From: Trissonchulus latispiculum | Lineage: Eukaryota > Nematoda > Enoplea > Enoplida > Ironidae | Assembly (NCBI GenBank): GCA_030248195.1 | Contig: JASAND010016645.1 | Location: forward strand, 1-64,000 | Reading direction: 5' to 3' | Length of the DNA: 64,000 nt | Part shown: positions 45,902-56,792 of the stretch, one piece after another | How positions within the stretch are numbered: position 1 is the first letter of the stretch | Layout of the letters: each line of letters opens with the position of its first letter | The notes under the pieces: generated by a model | Told to the model about the DNA's origin: nothing | Database searches by the model: none | Seen by the model: only the letters and a program-made list of their open reading frames with translations | Position numbers and translations under genes: made by a program

Positions 45902-48350
45902 AAAGTTTTTTAGCGCCTGCTAAAAATTCAGAGATAACGAGAGTTGCTACCATAATTCGAGAATTAAAAGTTGATGGAAAATTTCAAGAAAAAGGAAAAC
46001 TACATGGGCGACCAGTAAGCAAGCGAAAAGAAGTCATGGCGCTTTTACTGCCCATGAAAGAAAGGTAACTGCAGAAGTAAGCCAAGTGCTTTCAAAAGAA
46101 AGTACAAAGTTTAAGGAAAGTTTGGTAGTGAAGTGGTAATCAAATGCGGCCTAAACAAAACTGGGGATTAACTGCTTACTTGCACGTAACTTGATAACAT
46201 TTTAAACGATACTGCGATTCAAATTTAAGTAACGAAAAAGAATAAGTAGAAAATCGAGAATAACGAATCGAAACCCCATATGAAAAAGCAGTACCCAAAT
46301 GCCGCTATGGTTAGAAAACCCATTCACACAACTCATCCCAACACACAAAACTATCACCAATCACTCTAACAATTATAGATTCCGGAATAAATAGTACAGT
46401 CAATGAACTTCCTACACATGGAGTAGATATGACAGTTTATGCTGTACAACAAGGTTTCAAAAGATTAAATGTGACATAGTATCTGTACATAGCAGTCAAA
46501 AGAGTAAATACTACATTTATACGCACAGCAAAATTCAAAATCCTAACTACACAAGTACAGAAAGTACAAAGTATGGCAAAAAGTACACCAAAATTCAAAG
46601 ATAGGTTAAATACAGCAAAAATATAGACCACAACAAACAAACTGTACATATTCTAGTAAACGAAATTGCAAACATAACAGTAAAATTACAGGTTCTCAGA
46701 TAGTAGATAGCCCAGACAAAAACTTCCGTTTACAACACAACCCGTCTTAGCTCAACTCTTGGCCCTTGGCTTAAAGCCCTCATCTCTCGGAATTGTGCAA
46801 TAGCAAATAGCAGTTTAAAGAAATACAAGAATCCCAAATTTTTCCAAGAGAATTTCAAATAGAATTTCACAAACAGCAATAATATATATCCTAATAAGTC
46901 CTAACAAACATAAGCTAATTTCTCAGTTTTCAATGTTTTGTTATCATTTCACACCGCGCGAAAGAAATGAGTTCCTACGAATTTCACAATACAAATCCAA
47001 AATCTAGCTAAACAAAAACAATTACCGCAAGCTAAACAAACAAAGTAGTAGAAACAGTACAACAATACAAAGATTAAGGCAAGCTTTTAAGGCTAAGTTT
47101 TAAACTGAATAGAAAAATTTCAGAAGACAAGAAGACTATAAAATGACCAATGAATGACAAACAAAAATGACTATGAAAAAGTACTAATATAAGGCATTCT
47201 TCGTAATGGCAGTGGGATGGCTACTTTGGGGCACCCGCCCTCGAGCCTGATCGGAAGATTGGTAGCACCGACAACGTCCACCGTTTGTAGCACCGTTGAA
47301 AAACACCACTGAAAGAGCCGTAAAGCTGAAATACAAAGGGGGTTAGACAAACAGTTATAAAGAATTCTCGTACTTGTAAACTTGAGATTTCGTGCCAAGA
47401 ATTTACAGAAGATAAGCGCGAGATAGAAAAGAAATTCGACGTTTCACAGAGATTACATTTTTACAGAAAAATTAGAAATTCACTCCAAAAGAGAAAAACT
47501 ATGTTACACCGTCATTTCACTTGAGCTTTTATGAGATATGTTTAAAAAATACAAACTAACTCTTATTCGCTGCATCAATATACAAAGCGTGAACTTATTT
47601 CGCTATGAAGTGTGGCTTGCCGAAGCATAATTACAAAAGAGTACAAAAATATCTGTACAGGAAATCAACTGCATAAGAACGAACTCAATATTTTTGGATT
47701 TTTAAAGTTTTTAGATTAATATACGGCAAAGATTATGTGAAAAATACGAAACAAAATGCCAAAATAGAAATAGCAAAGCTAGAATGCAAAAGTATACCTG
47801 TACACGAACAAAAAACCTAAAACAAATAATACTGTAAAGATTAAATACCACAAAATAGAAGATATATAGCAAGCCAAACTTCAATAATAGTTAAATTCTT
47901 CATGTAAACGTATCTGAGGCATTTTAAGTATGAACGTATTACTGGTATTGCCTCTTATTATTCCTTCTTTCTTTCTGGTTAACCATCAATATGTTCGGTG
48001 TGTACTGGTTAACTGACAAACTTTGCTTGCTTTGGAAGAATTCGTAGAATTCCAATAATTCCGATAAGATAAACAGACAAAACTACAGGTTAGAAAAAGT
48101 ATTAAACATGAGCTTTTAATAAATTCCGATTAAATGATTAACAAAAATACAAAACAAAAAAATTACTGCGAAAAGTAGAATATTGAAAGTAGAAAATGAA
48201 AAAAAAATGTATGAAACCATGCTACCATCACGACAAAAACACGACGTAGAGACCTACGACATGCGCTTTTGTGTGGCAGCTACGCACTAACTCGAAGATG
48301 GCCATACAAGTTGCGCGTAATTATGATTTATGAGCCCAGTGACCAGAGTC
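45902..48350. other. non-coding interior of LTR element
   Basis: AT-rich (TACAAAA/ACAGTAAA-rich) with only short frames. Two small patches are GC-richer, 46730-46800 and 47200-47290, without domain. I see nothing functional beyond the element itself. Confidence 0.5.
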
Positions 48351-48986
48351 CTAATCAAAGCCCTCCATTGCTTTGCATACGTATTCCATGTATATACGTA
48401 TCTCCCGGATTAAGAACCAATTGCTGAGAATGGCGATGACAAAGCTCGTGGCTGAGGAATTAGAACCAAATCTTTCCTTTCCGAGACATATCCATTTCTT
48501 TGCATACGTATATTTCTTCAGCTTTTCATCAGTGTTTTTATCCATGCTATCAGCACTTTCTTTGCCCTTTTCTTCATTAAATAATAAATTCAAACCAGAA
48601 CCACCATTTAGGGCAATATTTACTACAGTTCCCGTAACAGCTGAAGTATTATTCATTGAGCCACATTCCATCAGAGCTTGGTTTGATTCCATTGTATTCG
48701 AGCCATTCAAGCTGGGCAAATCCATGCTTGACTTTCCAGCGTCAACCTCTACTGTTAAATATTTGCAAGCAAAATGAGCTTCTGGGATACGTATACATTC
48801 CACTTCCAAATCATTCGAACGTCCAGGAGGTTCAGGCCATTGAACTGCCGTTTCTTGGCGTAAGACAGAATCCAGGGCTTCATCGACAACGACGGAGCCA
48901 TTAGTGCATTGGAAAAAATCTTCGCTTGGGTCGTAGTGCTCCAATTTATGCACTGCAAAAGACCAATCATCACTGGGATCGCTCAA
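48351..48986 (-). CDS. hypothetical protein, 211 codons, in LTR element
   Basis: An acidic, Asn/Ser-rich frame starting MSDPSDDWSFAVHKLEHYD, without zinc knuckle, transmembrane segment or protease motif. It lies ~360 bp after the PBS in the same orientation, the position of gag, so it may be a diverged gag N-terminal region. It is the only long frame in the element. No recognised family, function unknown. Confidence 0.45.
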   Translation of the reverse strand: MSDPSDDWSFAVHKLEHYDPSEDFFQCTNGSVVVDEALDSVLRQETAVQWPEPPGRSNDLEVECIRIPEAHFACKYLTVEVDAGKSSMDLPSLNGSNTMESNQALMECGSMNNTSAVTGTVVNIALNGGSGLNLLFNEEKGKESADSMDKNTDEKLKKYTYAKKWICLGKERFGSNSSATSFVIAILSNWFLIREIRIYMEYVCKAMEGFD

Positions 48987-49342
48987 ATCTACCTAAACTT
49001 TATTTAATTATAGGTTATTGGGATGCCCCTATAACCCTATGCAGTTTCCAGCTGAATTCCCCGCCTCAAACTACCTGGGGGGAAGTGGGGGGAGGGTGTC
49101 CAACACCCCCTAGCTACCAATCCTAAATTTTCCATTTTTCAAAAATTCAAAGTTGCACCCTCAAAAATCAAAAAAATTAAAAGTCGTTTTTATGAAAAAC
49201 TAAGTATTATAAAAGAATCTCTAAATCAAGAGTTTTCAGAAATATAAAGCTTTTTGCTCAAATCGCAAACCTGAAAAAGTTATTTATATATGAAAATTCT
49301 CAAAATAAACATATTTTGAAATTTGACAAACCGGACAGTGGT
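48987..49342. other. leader of LTR element
   Basis: Between PBS and the first frame. 49020-49110 is GC-rich with GGGGGGAAGTGGGGGGAGGG; the rest is A-rich with AAAATTCAAA words. It probably holds the packaging region, which cannot be delimited. Confidence 0.45.
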
Positions 49343-49360
49343 CCTGTCACGGTCGCCAAA
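49343..49360 (-). other. primer binding site
   Basis: Minus strand TTTGGCGACCGTGACAGGAC next to the 5' LTR. TGGCGACCGTGACAG is a well-known gypsy-type PBS; I believe it pairs with tRNA-Arg in the 412/mdg1 group, from memory. Confidence 0.8.
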
Positions 49361-49746
49361 TATCAATCCCCGGTTTACTGTCCGGATACTACACCGGATA
49401 TTGGTTGGCTAATCTGATGCAGGTTCTCATAAGGGTGCAACTACTCCGAAAATAGAATCCTAACCTAACTTCCTACCCTAATCAAACATTGGACTGTTGT
49501 GGCGGACAAAGTACTTTAATAATTAAACTTACAGTTTATTAGGGCATGAAATAAATGGCATAAAGGATAACAATAAATGGCGCACCGCCGCTCGACATGA
49601 AAGCAAACACCACAACTGATTAATTAGACTAATTAGAAGTATGACTCATCATCTCAGGCCGAAGCACTACACAGAAGTAACGATTACTTTCAATGGTTGT
49701 TTAGAACGATTGTAGAATCGCATACCGTAATTGCTAGTTTTTCACA
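49361..49746 (-). repeat. 5' LTR
   Basis: Partner of 45503-45888. The few differences between the two set a fairly recent insertion. Confidence 0.92.
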
Positions 49747-49944
49747 ATTGTCCAAAGAATCCACAACACCAGGACCAATTCTGGGAGCATAAATCAGTGC
49801 TTTCCCCGACAATTTATTGAACGTCAAACGGGCCCATTGATCTTGGGGAATTCCCTGAACCGTGGCTGCCGAACCTTAACCGACCGCTCTCAACCAAGAA
49901 AAATAACACAAATGAAGCTTTTCCCTGGTTTCTGCTAATTTATA
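49747..49944 (-). repeat. TIR-end plus gag junction, copy 2
   Basis: Gag capsid fragment from SAATVQ to VVDSLDN, cut by the LTR at 49746 on one side and continuous with the Polinton left TIR on the other. ~94% identical to 45307-45500. Confidence 0.85.
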
Positions 49945-50042
49945 CAATAACGCAGTTCCAGAATGGAGGCATTGGTTGATATGGCAACAGTTGTCATGGC
50001 AACAGCTAATCCGTTGCTAAACTTGCCAAAGGGTCTCATCAG
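49870..50042. repeat. left TIR of Polinton
   Basis: Pairs with 60624-60818. Shared blocks, outer to inner: CTTAACCGACCGCTCTCAAC, CACAAATGAAG, TTTCTGCTAATTTATA, CCAGAATGGAGGCAT, GGCAACAGCTAA and CTTGCCAAAGGGTCTCATCA. The outer end meets gypsy gag at CTGCC|GAACC. Confidence 0.9.
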
Positions 50043-50337
50043 GTGGTACAAAAATAAAGAAAAAGCAGATTTTACAGTCCTAGAGGATACGAAAATTTCA
50101 ATTACAATAACCTACAAAATATCACGAAACAAAACAACAAAACAGACGGCTATGCTACCGGTAGGCTTTTTTCAGTTTTCTTTTTTTCTTTATTTTTCGC
50201 TCATACAATTATGCATACATGTTGTAAAGCACTATTGTTACAAATTTTATATATATTCACAGATTAGCAAACATATACATTTTATACAACATTATTCTTT
50301 TTTCAATCAGTATAAATTATGCACATTTTACACAATA

Positions 50338-50679
50338 TCACCGTTTGAAGCGTTTACATAACATACACGCTTCATTAGCAAGGTTAAATGCATCCAACTC
50401 ATTAGATAAACCTATAATGAAAAACTTTTCGTTATGGAAAAGCCTTATTGTCAGTCCTTTTTGTTTCCACACCATACCACTATATATTTCTAGTTCTAAA
50501 CATACATTACCATATGTGTACCTAATATAATCATACATCATGGATAAAATCAAATCATAACCAAGACGATGTAACACAACAACATTTCGTGCTGTTTGAT
50601 ATTCAACAGTTAACCCAAATTTAGCCATTTCTTGGCCTGCAAATATTCCACCCTCTACTGTTTTTGCATCAAAACACAT
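50338..50679 (-). CDS. uncharacterised Polinton ORF, 113 codons
   Basis: Starts MCFDAKTVEGGIFAGQEM and ends CMLCKRFKR. Contains YQTARNVVVLHRLGYDLILS and an aromatic-rich middle. No known motif. It is the last gene before the left TIR, downstream of the capsid gene in the same direction. It could be a small virion or regulatory protein; I do not recognise it. A GC-rich non-coding block (about 50800-51070) separates it from the capsid gene. Confidence 0.5.
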   Translation of the reverse strand: MCFDAKTVEGGIFAGQEMAKFGLTVEYQTARNVVVLHRLGYDLILSMMYDYIRYTYGNVCLELEIYSGMVWKQKGLTIRLFHNEKFFIIGLSNELDAFNLANEACMLCKRFKR

Positions 50680-51093
50680 AAAACTGCCAGTTGAAAAAAC
50701 TCAGAAAAGTACAAGAGTGGATAGTAGTGACTGCTCCACTAAATGTCTTTGGATTATACACTACATCAGGTAACTAGTTGAAATTAAGCCCCGAACTGAG
50801 CTTGCCCTTTTGTACTATATTGGCAGCTTTCATATCTGCAATTACAGCCATACATGACCTCCCCAGACCTGGACCTCACCCCCCTCAAGAGGGTACACCC
50901 TGTCTAGACCGCGTAGGGCATCTGCCTTGAGCTGCTGGCCCCTCCTCCACGGTTGTAGTCATCATTCGAGGTGGCACTCCTGGCTCAAGGGCTGTGTATC
51001 CGGGGATGAGCACCTGCACCCTAGACCCTGACAACGGTAGGAGAATTCTCCGGGGGTTACCTTTAACTTTTTTACACCCTGTGCATGATCCTT

Positions 51094-52312
51094 CTATGGT
51101 TCCTTTAATTGTATGTAGAGTGATAGATCATCCTCTTTAGTTAATTCCACTGCACTTCTATCTACACTGTCTGCAGTTAGATCAAAAACAAAGATGGTGT
51201 ATCCTTTGCTATAATCTGTATTGGTTATATCAATTCCTCCATCACTGTTTGCCATATTGACACCTTCGAATAGGTATATGTAAGGCACTGTATAGTTGAA
51301 ACCTTCCCAGTCCATTTTCATTGGATACTTTGGAATATACTCATAACCACACTTTAGAGATAGTTCGCTAATTTTGCTTGTTTCCAATTTGAATGGGTTT
51401 TTTGTGAATGAACGATTAAACGCCTCTGAATCTACCATTACCATGATCACACGCCTAGGTAACTGTCCAGCAAAAATAGCGTTCTCAACAACAGTTTGTG
51501 ATTTAGGAGCAATATGATGAGTAACCATCTTGATGCGGCGTACATGATATTTAGCTGTATGATTACTATGAAGTACCTTTTCAATGGCCAAACTCAAAGG
51601 CTCTTGAGGTTTCACCTTCCACACATACCAGCGTAGATCTTCCACTTTAAATGTGTATTCAGAACCTTCACTTATCAAGGCAAACTAGTCTGCATATCCA
51701 TGTAGTTCAATTATCAACTCCGTATCACTTAACATGTATGTGTCTTGTTAAAGAGATCCACGTGCAACGGAGCAGACAGTTCAACTCCATTATTTGACAA
51801 GAAAGGTTTTCTTCTCCACTTTGAAGAGTGTGAACTCAAATCTTCAAAACAAGCATCCTTATAAGACATGACCATTTGTTGATGGTTAGTCATATTCATA
51901 GAATTCCAGCCATAGTCATAGAATTCCAACCATAATTTAGCATCACCTCCAAGCAGGATTTGTAAGCATACAGCGGTCTACTGTTTTCAATTTAAGTTTA
52001 ATTCAAGTTTAACAATAACTAGCTCAAATAAAGTCGGAACAATGAGGTTGATTCCAGCAACGATGGGCATACTGGTGTCCACAGTTCCTCCGGTTGCTGC
52101 TGGATAAGCCAGGTCTTTCCAATCCTCCGTTACAATCTTCAGTTTTAAATATGGATAGTTTACATTTAGATCAAGCATGAACGAATCCTTGGCTATATGC
52201 AGTCTATATGGTCCATTATCAGTTACAGGATTTACAGGATAATACTCTGCCCAATATCCCTAATCCACAGCAACTTGCGTAGGAGGTAGGGAGAATAGGT
52301 CCAGCTCGCTTT
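51094..52312 (-). pseudogene. Polinton major capsid protein, frameshifted
   Basis: Read right to left, the double jelly-roll capsid homologue shows an N-terminal SELDLFSLPPTQVAV (~52.29 kb), YYPVNPVTDNGPYRLHI, LDLNVNYPYLKLKI, a middle piece LSAPLHVDLFNKTH, and a long C-terminal frame (51678-51094) with NPFKLETSKISELSLKCGYE and IDITNTDYSKGYTIFVFDLT. These landmarks match the Maverick protein annotated in nematodes and other animals as F54H12.2-like. At least three breaks (around 52180, 51930-51990 and 51680-51730) divide it. It would form the icosahedral shell of the predicted Polinton particle. Confidence 0.88.
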
Positions 52313-52748
52313 TAAAACCGGAAAATTTCTGTACATCCAACTGTTAAGCCATGACCGAATATGTTAGGTTTTGCTACTTTTCTTCGCTTTCGTAACCTAT
52401 TTTTGTTTTTCGAGCGCGCTCTAAACCAAATTCCTTCACCTTCCTGTTGTAACTCTTCCCCTACAGTTTTCATTACCCTGCCAATTGCTTGTCTCCCTCG
52501 TTTTTTCAACTTTTTACGTCTGTCTTCATTTAGATAATTTCGCAAACCTTGCTGCCTGTTCGCAAACCCTCCTTCCCAACGTGGACCTCTACTTTTCGAA
52601 CCGTAGGCCAAATCGCTCCGAACAGACCTTTCAACAAACTGCCGATTCCATCATCTCGATGATAAGGAACACCTGAGTATGTAGGTAGAGCGTCTCCTGT
52701 TTGTAGCAATGCATTTTCCCACGTCTTAATGCTTTCTGGATAGTACAC
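52312..52748 (-). pseudogene. Polinton PX-like basic protein, frameshifted
   Basis: Two overlapping frames. The N-terminal one has LPTYSGVPYHRDDGIGSLLK and GLFGAIWPTVRKVEVHVGKE, the hydrophobic GxGIGS-LxGLF pattern seen in small Polinton proteins compared with adenovirus pX/pVI. The C-terminal one is very basic (RKKLKKRGRQAIGR, NKNRLRKRRK), suiting DNA binding in a particle. A frame change near 52560-52610 separates them. It sits between penton and major capsid genes, the usual place. Confidence 0.72.
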
Positions 52749-53345
52749 AGTCCTCTATCTTGACAAAAACTTTTCCAAAAGTAAACCTAACAGGTTGACC
52801 ACTATCATCGTTTATATTAATTTCAATGGCGTTAAATGTATTTTTTCAACACTGGCACATAGTGTGGATTCTGATATAACTTACTATTAACGCTATTACC
52901 GTGCTGCCCTTCCACATTAACCACTCTGATTAGTGGAACTAAAGCATTACCTAGTATTTGAGGTGCTACAACATCACAATACGTGCAGTGAGTAAAATCC
53001 ACCCCTCATATCGGGTTCACAATCAGCTACAAATTCCAAAGAGTTATAGGCAGTTGTGCTGTCGGGCGCAATTTGTTTAAGACATAAAATTATTAACAGA
53101 CCTCGCAGTTCTTGAATTCTTCCAATTAATCCTGGAATTTCGTTCAAATCATCGTTTAGTTTTAACTAATAGCCCCTCCTACCTTATTTGGTGGTACAGT
53201 ACATAGTACTCTGTGCCTGTAACTGTCAAATCTAAATTCTATTGGTATTGCTTCACCACTAGTAGGATGAGGCATTTGAAGATGAAATTAATGGCTTGAC
53301 ATAGATCATCAATTGCTTCGTAGTGTCTTTTTGGTAAATGTTTGA
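52749..53345 (-). pseudogene. Polinton penton-like minor capsid protein, frameshifted
   Basis: Pieces in several minus frames: PKRHYEAIDDLCQAINFI (~53.3 kb), RFDSYRHRVLCTVPPNKVGG (~53.2 kb), YCDVVAPQILGNALVPLIRV (~52.95 kb), NPHYVPVLKK (~52.87 kb) and a C-terminal GQPVRFTFGKVFVKI (~52.77 kb). The order and wording fit the Polinton minor capsid (penton-like) protein, a single jelly roll at capsid vertices. No continuous frame remains, so it was found only by joining frames by eye. Confidence 0.75.
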
Positions 53346-53419
53346 TTATTGGATACTGATTCGGTAGTAATGGTAATGGTAGTTAATAGTAATAGTACTG
53401 TCTTTCTCTCTGTTCATCC

Positions 53420-54215
53420 CTCTTCGATTTTTGGTTATTATTATTTTCTCAACCCAATAGCTATCCGGTTCCTTGACAACCTATTGTTCCTCCTCATAAT
53501 ATCTTCCTTGAATGTCTTCACCTTGCAAGTCAGACAAATGATACATAACCGGTGATAGGTTTGAGCTGACTAACAATTTTGAACAATTCTTCTGACGAGT
53601 TTTGAAGATATCCCTTTTCAAATAATCCTTTAGACTTGCTAATTCTAACTACATCATCAATCTTAAACTTTATCTTTGGCTTCGACTTTTCATTATACAG
53701 ACTGTGATAAATCATGTGTGTATTAGCAGGATCTGATGCTTCTAGTGGGCTTATTCGAATACTTGAATGCTTCGCGTCATTGTATGCTTCCGCAAGCTGT
53801 GATAATGCTTCCAAATATCGATAGCTTCTGGTTGAAGAAAAACAGTGTCCATAACTTTGTCTTTATTGTACGGTTAAATCTTCAACAATGCTACATTTAA
53901 TATCAGGATTACCGCAAGTATAGAAATGACTATCATTTTTCATAAGAAGTTTTTAAAAATATTTATTTAAAACTTCTTTACCTCTATTAGATTGCATTCT
54001 TTTAGGAATTCTTCCACAGTTCAGTATCTCTGAAAACGCCCTGTGACTCTCAGTACCACTTTTGGACTTTGTAGGCACAATCCACACATACTTTGAAATA
54101 GAAATCCGTCATTGTCATCAGCGACACTTTGCATATCTGCCAAATCCAGCTGCCACAATTTATCAACACCATCTACAAGCTAGCGTCTTCTGACATAGTT
54201 TCGACGTATGGCTAT
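53420..54215 (-). pseudogene. Polinton integrase (rve plus chromodomain-like end), frameshifted
   Basis: The N-terminal core appears as LWQLDLADMQSVADDNDGF (~54.14 kb), containing the first catalytic Asp of the DDE triad, followed by a broken segment. The C-terminal part is the 94-codon frame 53814-53530 with LAEAYNDAKHSSIRISPLEA, then KFKIDDVVRISKSKGLFEKG. A further piece, DLQGEDIQGRYYEEEQ (~53.53 kb), leads into a chromodomain-like end. The middle, including the second Asp, is not readable. The enzyme would insert the linear element into host DNA with a short target duplication. Confidence 0.88.
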
Positions 54216-54541
54216 GGCTTATAGGTCTACTGTTTAATCAATCACTTTTTAACGACGCCAATAGTAACATTAGGATCTATGGATTTCACATAGCTATGCA
54301 GTGTGAAGTACTGCGTGTGTACCTCTATAATAAACTATGTCGGACTTCAGTAAATGATTGCAAGTAGGTGTTCAGTGTGTGATACCCAGTTCTCGCCAAG
54401 TGAGAGAAGATGCAAGAGAGTTGTAGATTAGCGAGTAAATTAGAACAGAGTCACCTATGAGCCCTAGACGACCGTCTCCTAAAGCTAATAGACGAAGTAA
54501 CTTAAAAGTAGCAAAGTTGTGCAATTTCATCAGATAAAATA

Positions 54542-54639
54542 TATTTTACGCTACACATATGAAGATAGCACTACCTGTACTTTCAATGCTGCGCTGCTGC
54601 GCAGGCAGCTACTAGTGCACTAATGGATAATATCCCACA
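54542..54639. repeat. 98-bp direct repeat, left copy
   Basis: TATTTTACGCTACACATATG ... GGATAATATCCCACA. It contains the palindromic GCTGCGCTGCTGCGCAGGCAG region. Confidence 0.9.
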
Positions 54640-55480
54640 AAATACCCCCTCTTTTCCGCCGCCGGCCCCCCGCGCGGCGATCAATATGGGTGCCACAGAG
54701 AGTTAAACAATGGCAAAACTGGATTACATTAGTTTTGCGCGCAAGTAGTAATTTTAGAGATAAAACAGACTGTTAGAACTAGCTATAATAAAAATGGAGC
54801 CAAACGATCCCCATTTGCCTGCGAACTACGCGGCTCACAGACGAGTCCGGACTGGCACTTCGGACTTGGACTGGGTAAAACTGTGTCGGCTGTGACCGAA
54901 ACTAGACACAAAACCAACTTGGACAAACGAAACGAAATGAAACAGACAGACGAAATAGACTAAATTACTAACTAAACTAAACAAAACTATTGACGACTTT
55001 TGAGAGACAACTACGGAAATTTTGCAAACAATACAATAAACACCCGTATAGACCTCCACACGTAGGGCCGCACAGAAAAGACAAGGTACAATGGGGACAC
55101 TACCCACTAGGAAACCCATCCCAACAAGTAAACCCCGCGAAAGAAACCCAACTAAAACTATATAGAGAAAAACAAATATAAGCAATTACTAGCGGTTTAT
55201 TATGCATATGGGATAAGATAAACACAAAAATCAGTAGAAACAAAAATTGTAAGCAAAACAGTGAGGCAAACTAGTAGATGGCAAAACATGGCCAAAAGAA
55301 AACAAGCTACCAGAAAATAGCTACCAGACATATATGTAGGGAGCACCCACACGAAAAATTCGGTACTCAAGCTTTAAAGGAACCCTCCCTATATGTAATA
55401 ACAAACATCAGAAGAACAAGAACCTCCCCCCCGCTATATACGCAGAAAAATGGAATGCAAAGTCACAACGAAGCAAAAAA

Positions 55481-55579
55481 TATTTTACGCTACACATATG
55501 AAGATAGCACTACCTGTACTTTTCAATGCTGCGCTGCTGCGCAGGCAGCTACTAGTGCACTAATGGATAATATCCCACA
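55481..55579. repeat. 99-bp direct repeat, right copy
   Basis: Identical to 54542-54639 except for one extra T. The ends do not show TG...CA, so it may be a long target or segment duplication rather than an LTR. Confidence 0.9.
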
Positions 55580-55689
55580 GCAGCTTGAGAGGACCGGAAT
55601 ACGCAACTGGACTAGATTGCGAATAATAGTAGTGCTTCAAAATGTCTTCCATTTCAGTTTCTTCAGAGCTACACCAGTTCCAGATTGAA

Positions 55690-56177
55690 GTATTCGACGT
55701 AGAGCATCAATTCTTTGTGCGGCAGGTTTTCTAGGTGTAACAGGCTCCATATATACTGCCATCTGGTAGGATTTCCAACAAATTCACGAAGTACGTTGCT
55801 ATTATGTTCAAAATAGTTTGGTCGCACTAGTATAGAGTACTCCATTATTTTTCATAATCAAGCCAGTTACAAGACCACCTACAATTCCTAAATGTGGAGC
55901 CAATAAGGCTGGTATAAAGCCTCCGTTCAGAACAATCTGCTTCTTTTTTCAAACTATGAATTTATTTTTCCCACGTAGTTCACGTAGGACCTTCTCGTGA
56001 CACTTCAACCGCTGTAAGGTTTGTCGGAAAGCTTAACGTTCCTGGAAAGCTCAACACAATCGCTGATGGTTTTTTTAACTCTAGACCAGCATATTCAACC
56101 GACCCTTTCCACTGTTTAGGTTTGCACTTAGAGAGGACTTTAAGGTAGTACACATTATTTTCGAATCGCTTTGCCAT
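55690..56177 (-). pseudogene. small Polinton proteins (two fragments)
   Basis: The frame 56177-55980 begins MAKRFENNVYYLKVLSKCKP, recalling a small Polinton protein whose N-terminus reads ...YLxxLxKCKPxxxKAIVE. In another frame at ~55.9 kb, KKKQIVLNGGFIPALLAPHL and GIVGGLVTGLI give a Gly-rich hydrophobic segment typical of that protein's C-terminus. Further left, YSILVRPNYF and TPRKPAAQRIDALRRI look like the next small gene. Roles are unknown; a virion or membrane-active protein is a guess. Confidence 0.55.
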
Positions 56178-56253
56178 TGTTACTATTTGTATACAACTAA
56201 TATTATAGTACTATATAATATTGTTTATATAGTTTGTTTACTATTCGTCGTTT

Positions 56254-56792
56254 TTATGTTTTCTTTAGTTTATAAACACCATCTGGGAATATTGTTGAGT
56301 GTAACCTATAATCTTCTGGAGTATTCTGATCTAAATCAGTTAGCAGATAACCATGTGATTTATCAATTGCGTGGTTAAAGGCTTCCATGAAACCTTCTAT
56401 CTGACCTGGGAACATTAGCTTAGCCAGGTTGATAGAAGTCAGTCTATCTGCCGGATTCTTCATTAGTGCTATATATTGAGAGTTTATTCTGTTTGTTCTC
56501 TTCCGATCATAGAATATATCTTGGGTAATGCGTATTACACTACAGGACCAGTGATGACAACCTCGTGTAAATAGTTTATTGTTCTTTTGCACTTCAGATA
56601 TTAAATCGTCAAGTACTATTAAAGTAGGGTTTCCTGTTTCAATTCTCATAACGTAGGAATACCCTGATATAATTCAATATCATTCATCATAAGCAGACTG
56701 CCACTCCGTGTATTACACCATACTATTCTCTGTGGTCTACTACAAGTGAAAGGATGTTGGAACTTCAGAAATAGGTTTGCTATGATAGCCAT
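56254..56792 (-). pseudogene. Polinton packaging ATPase (FtsK/HerA type), P-loop segment missing
   Basis: Start chosen at 56792 (MAIIANLFLKFQHPFTC). The next residues are RPQRIVWCN...NDIELYQGIPTL, then a frame change near 56650 into a 131-codon frame with LIVLDDLISEV (Walker B), VIRITQDIFYDRKRTNRINS, QYIALMKNPADRL and AKLMFPGQ. In intact relatives a GPTGSGKT-type Walker A lies between 'HPFTC' and the 'IVWC' strand; here that segment is absent. Such ATPases pump genome DNA into capsids. The loss of Walker A argues this copy cannot work. Confidence 0.87.

Larger units (their letters stand above)
45503..49746 (-). mobile_element. LTR retrotransposon with minimal coding (LARD-like)
   Basis: Direct 386-bp LTRs (45503-45888, 49361-49746), ~96% alike. 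On the minus strand each LTR starts TGTGAAAAACTAG and ends GGGGATTGATA. The PBS TGGCGACCGTGACAGGACC adjoins the 5' LTR and the PPT GCAGGGGGATGA adjoins the 3' LTR. The 3.5-kb interior is mostly AT-rich, with one 211-codon frame and no RT, protease or integrase, so it fits a large non-autonomous gypsy derivative. Flanks do not show a short target duplication; instead a ~195-bp segment is repeated on both sides. Confidence 0.88.
54216..55689. other. insertion-like block within the Polinton
   Basis: No Polinton gene is recognised here. A ~98-bp direct repeat (54542-54639 and 55481-55579) encloses ~840 bp whose composition differs, with GCCGCCGGCCCCCCGCGCGG at 54658. The frames inside (for example 54990-55181, plus) have no known domain. 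It resembles a short LTR-like or duplicated insertion. Confidence 0.45.
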
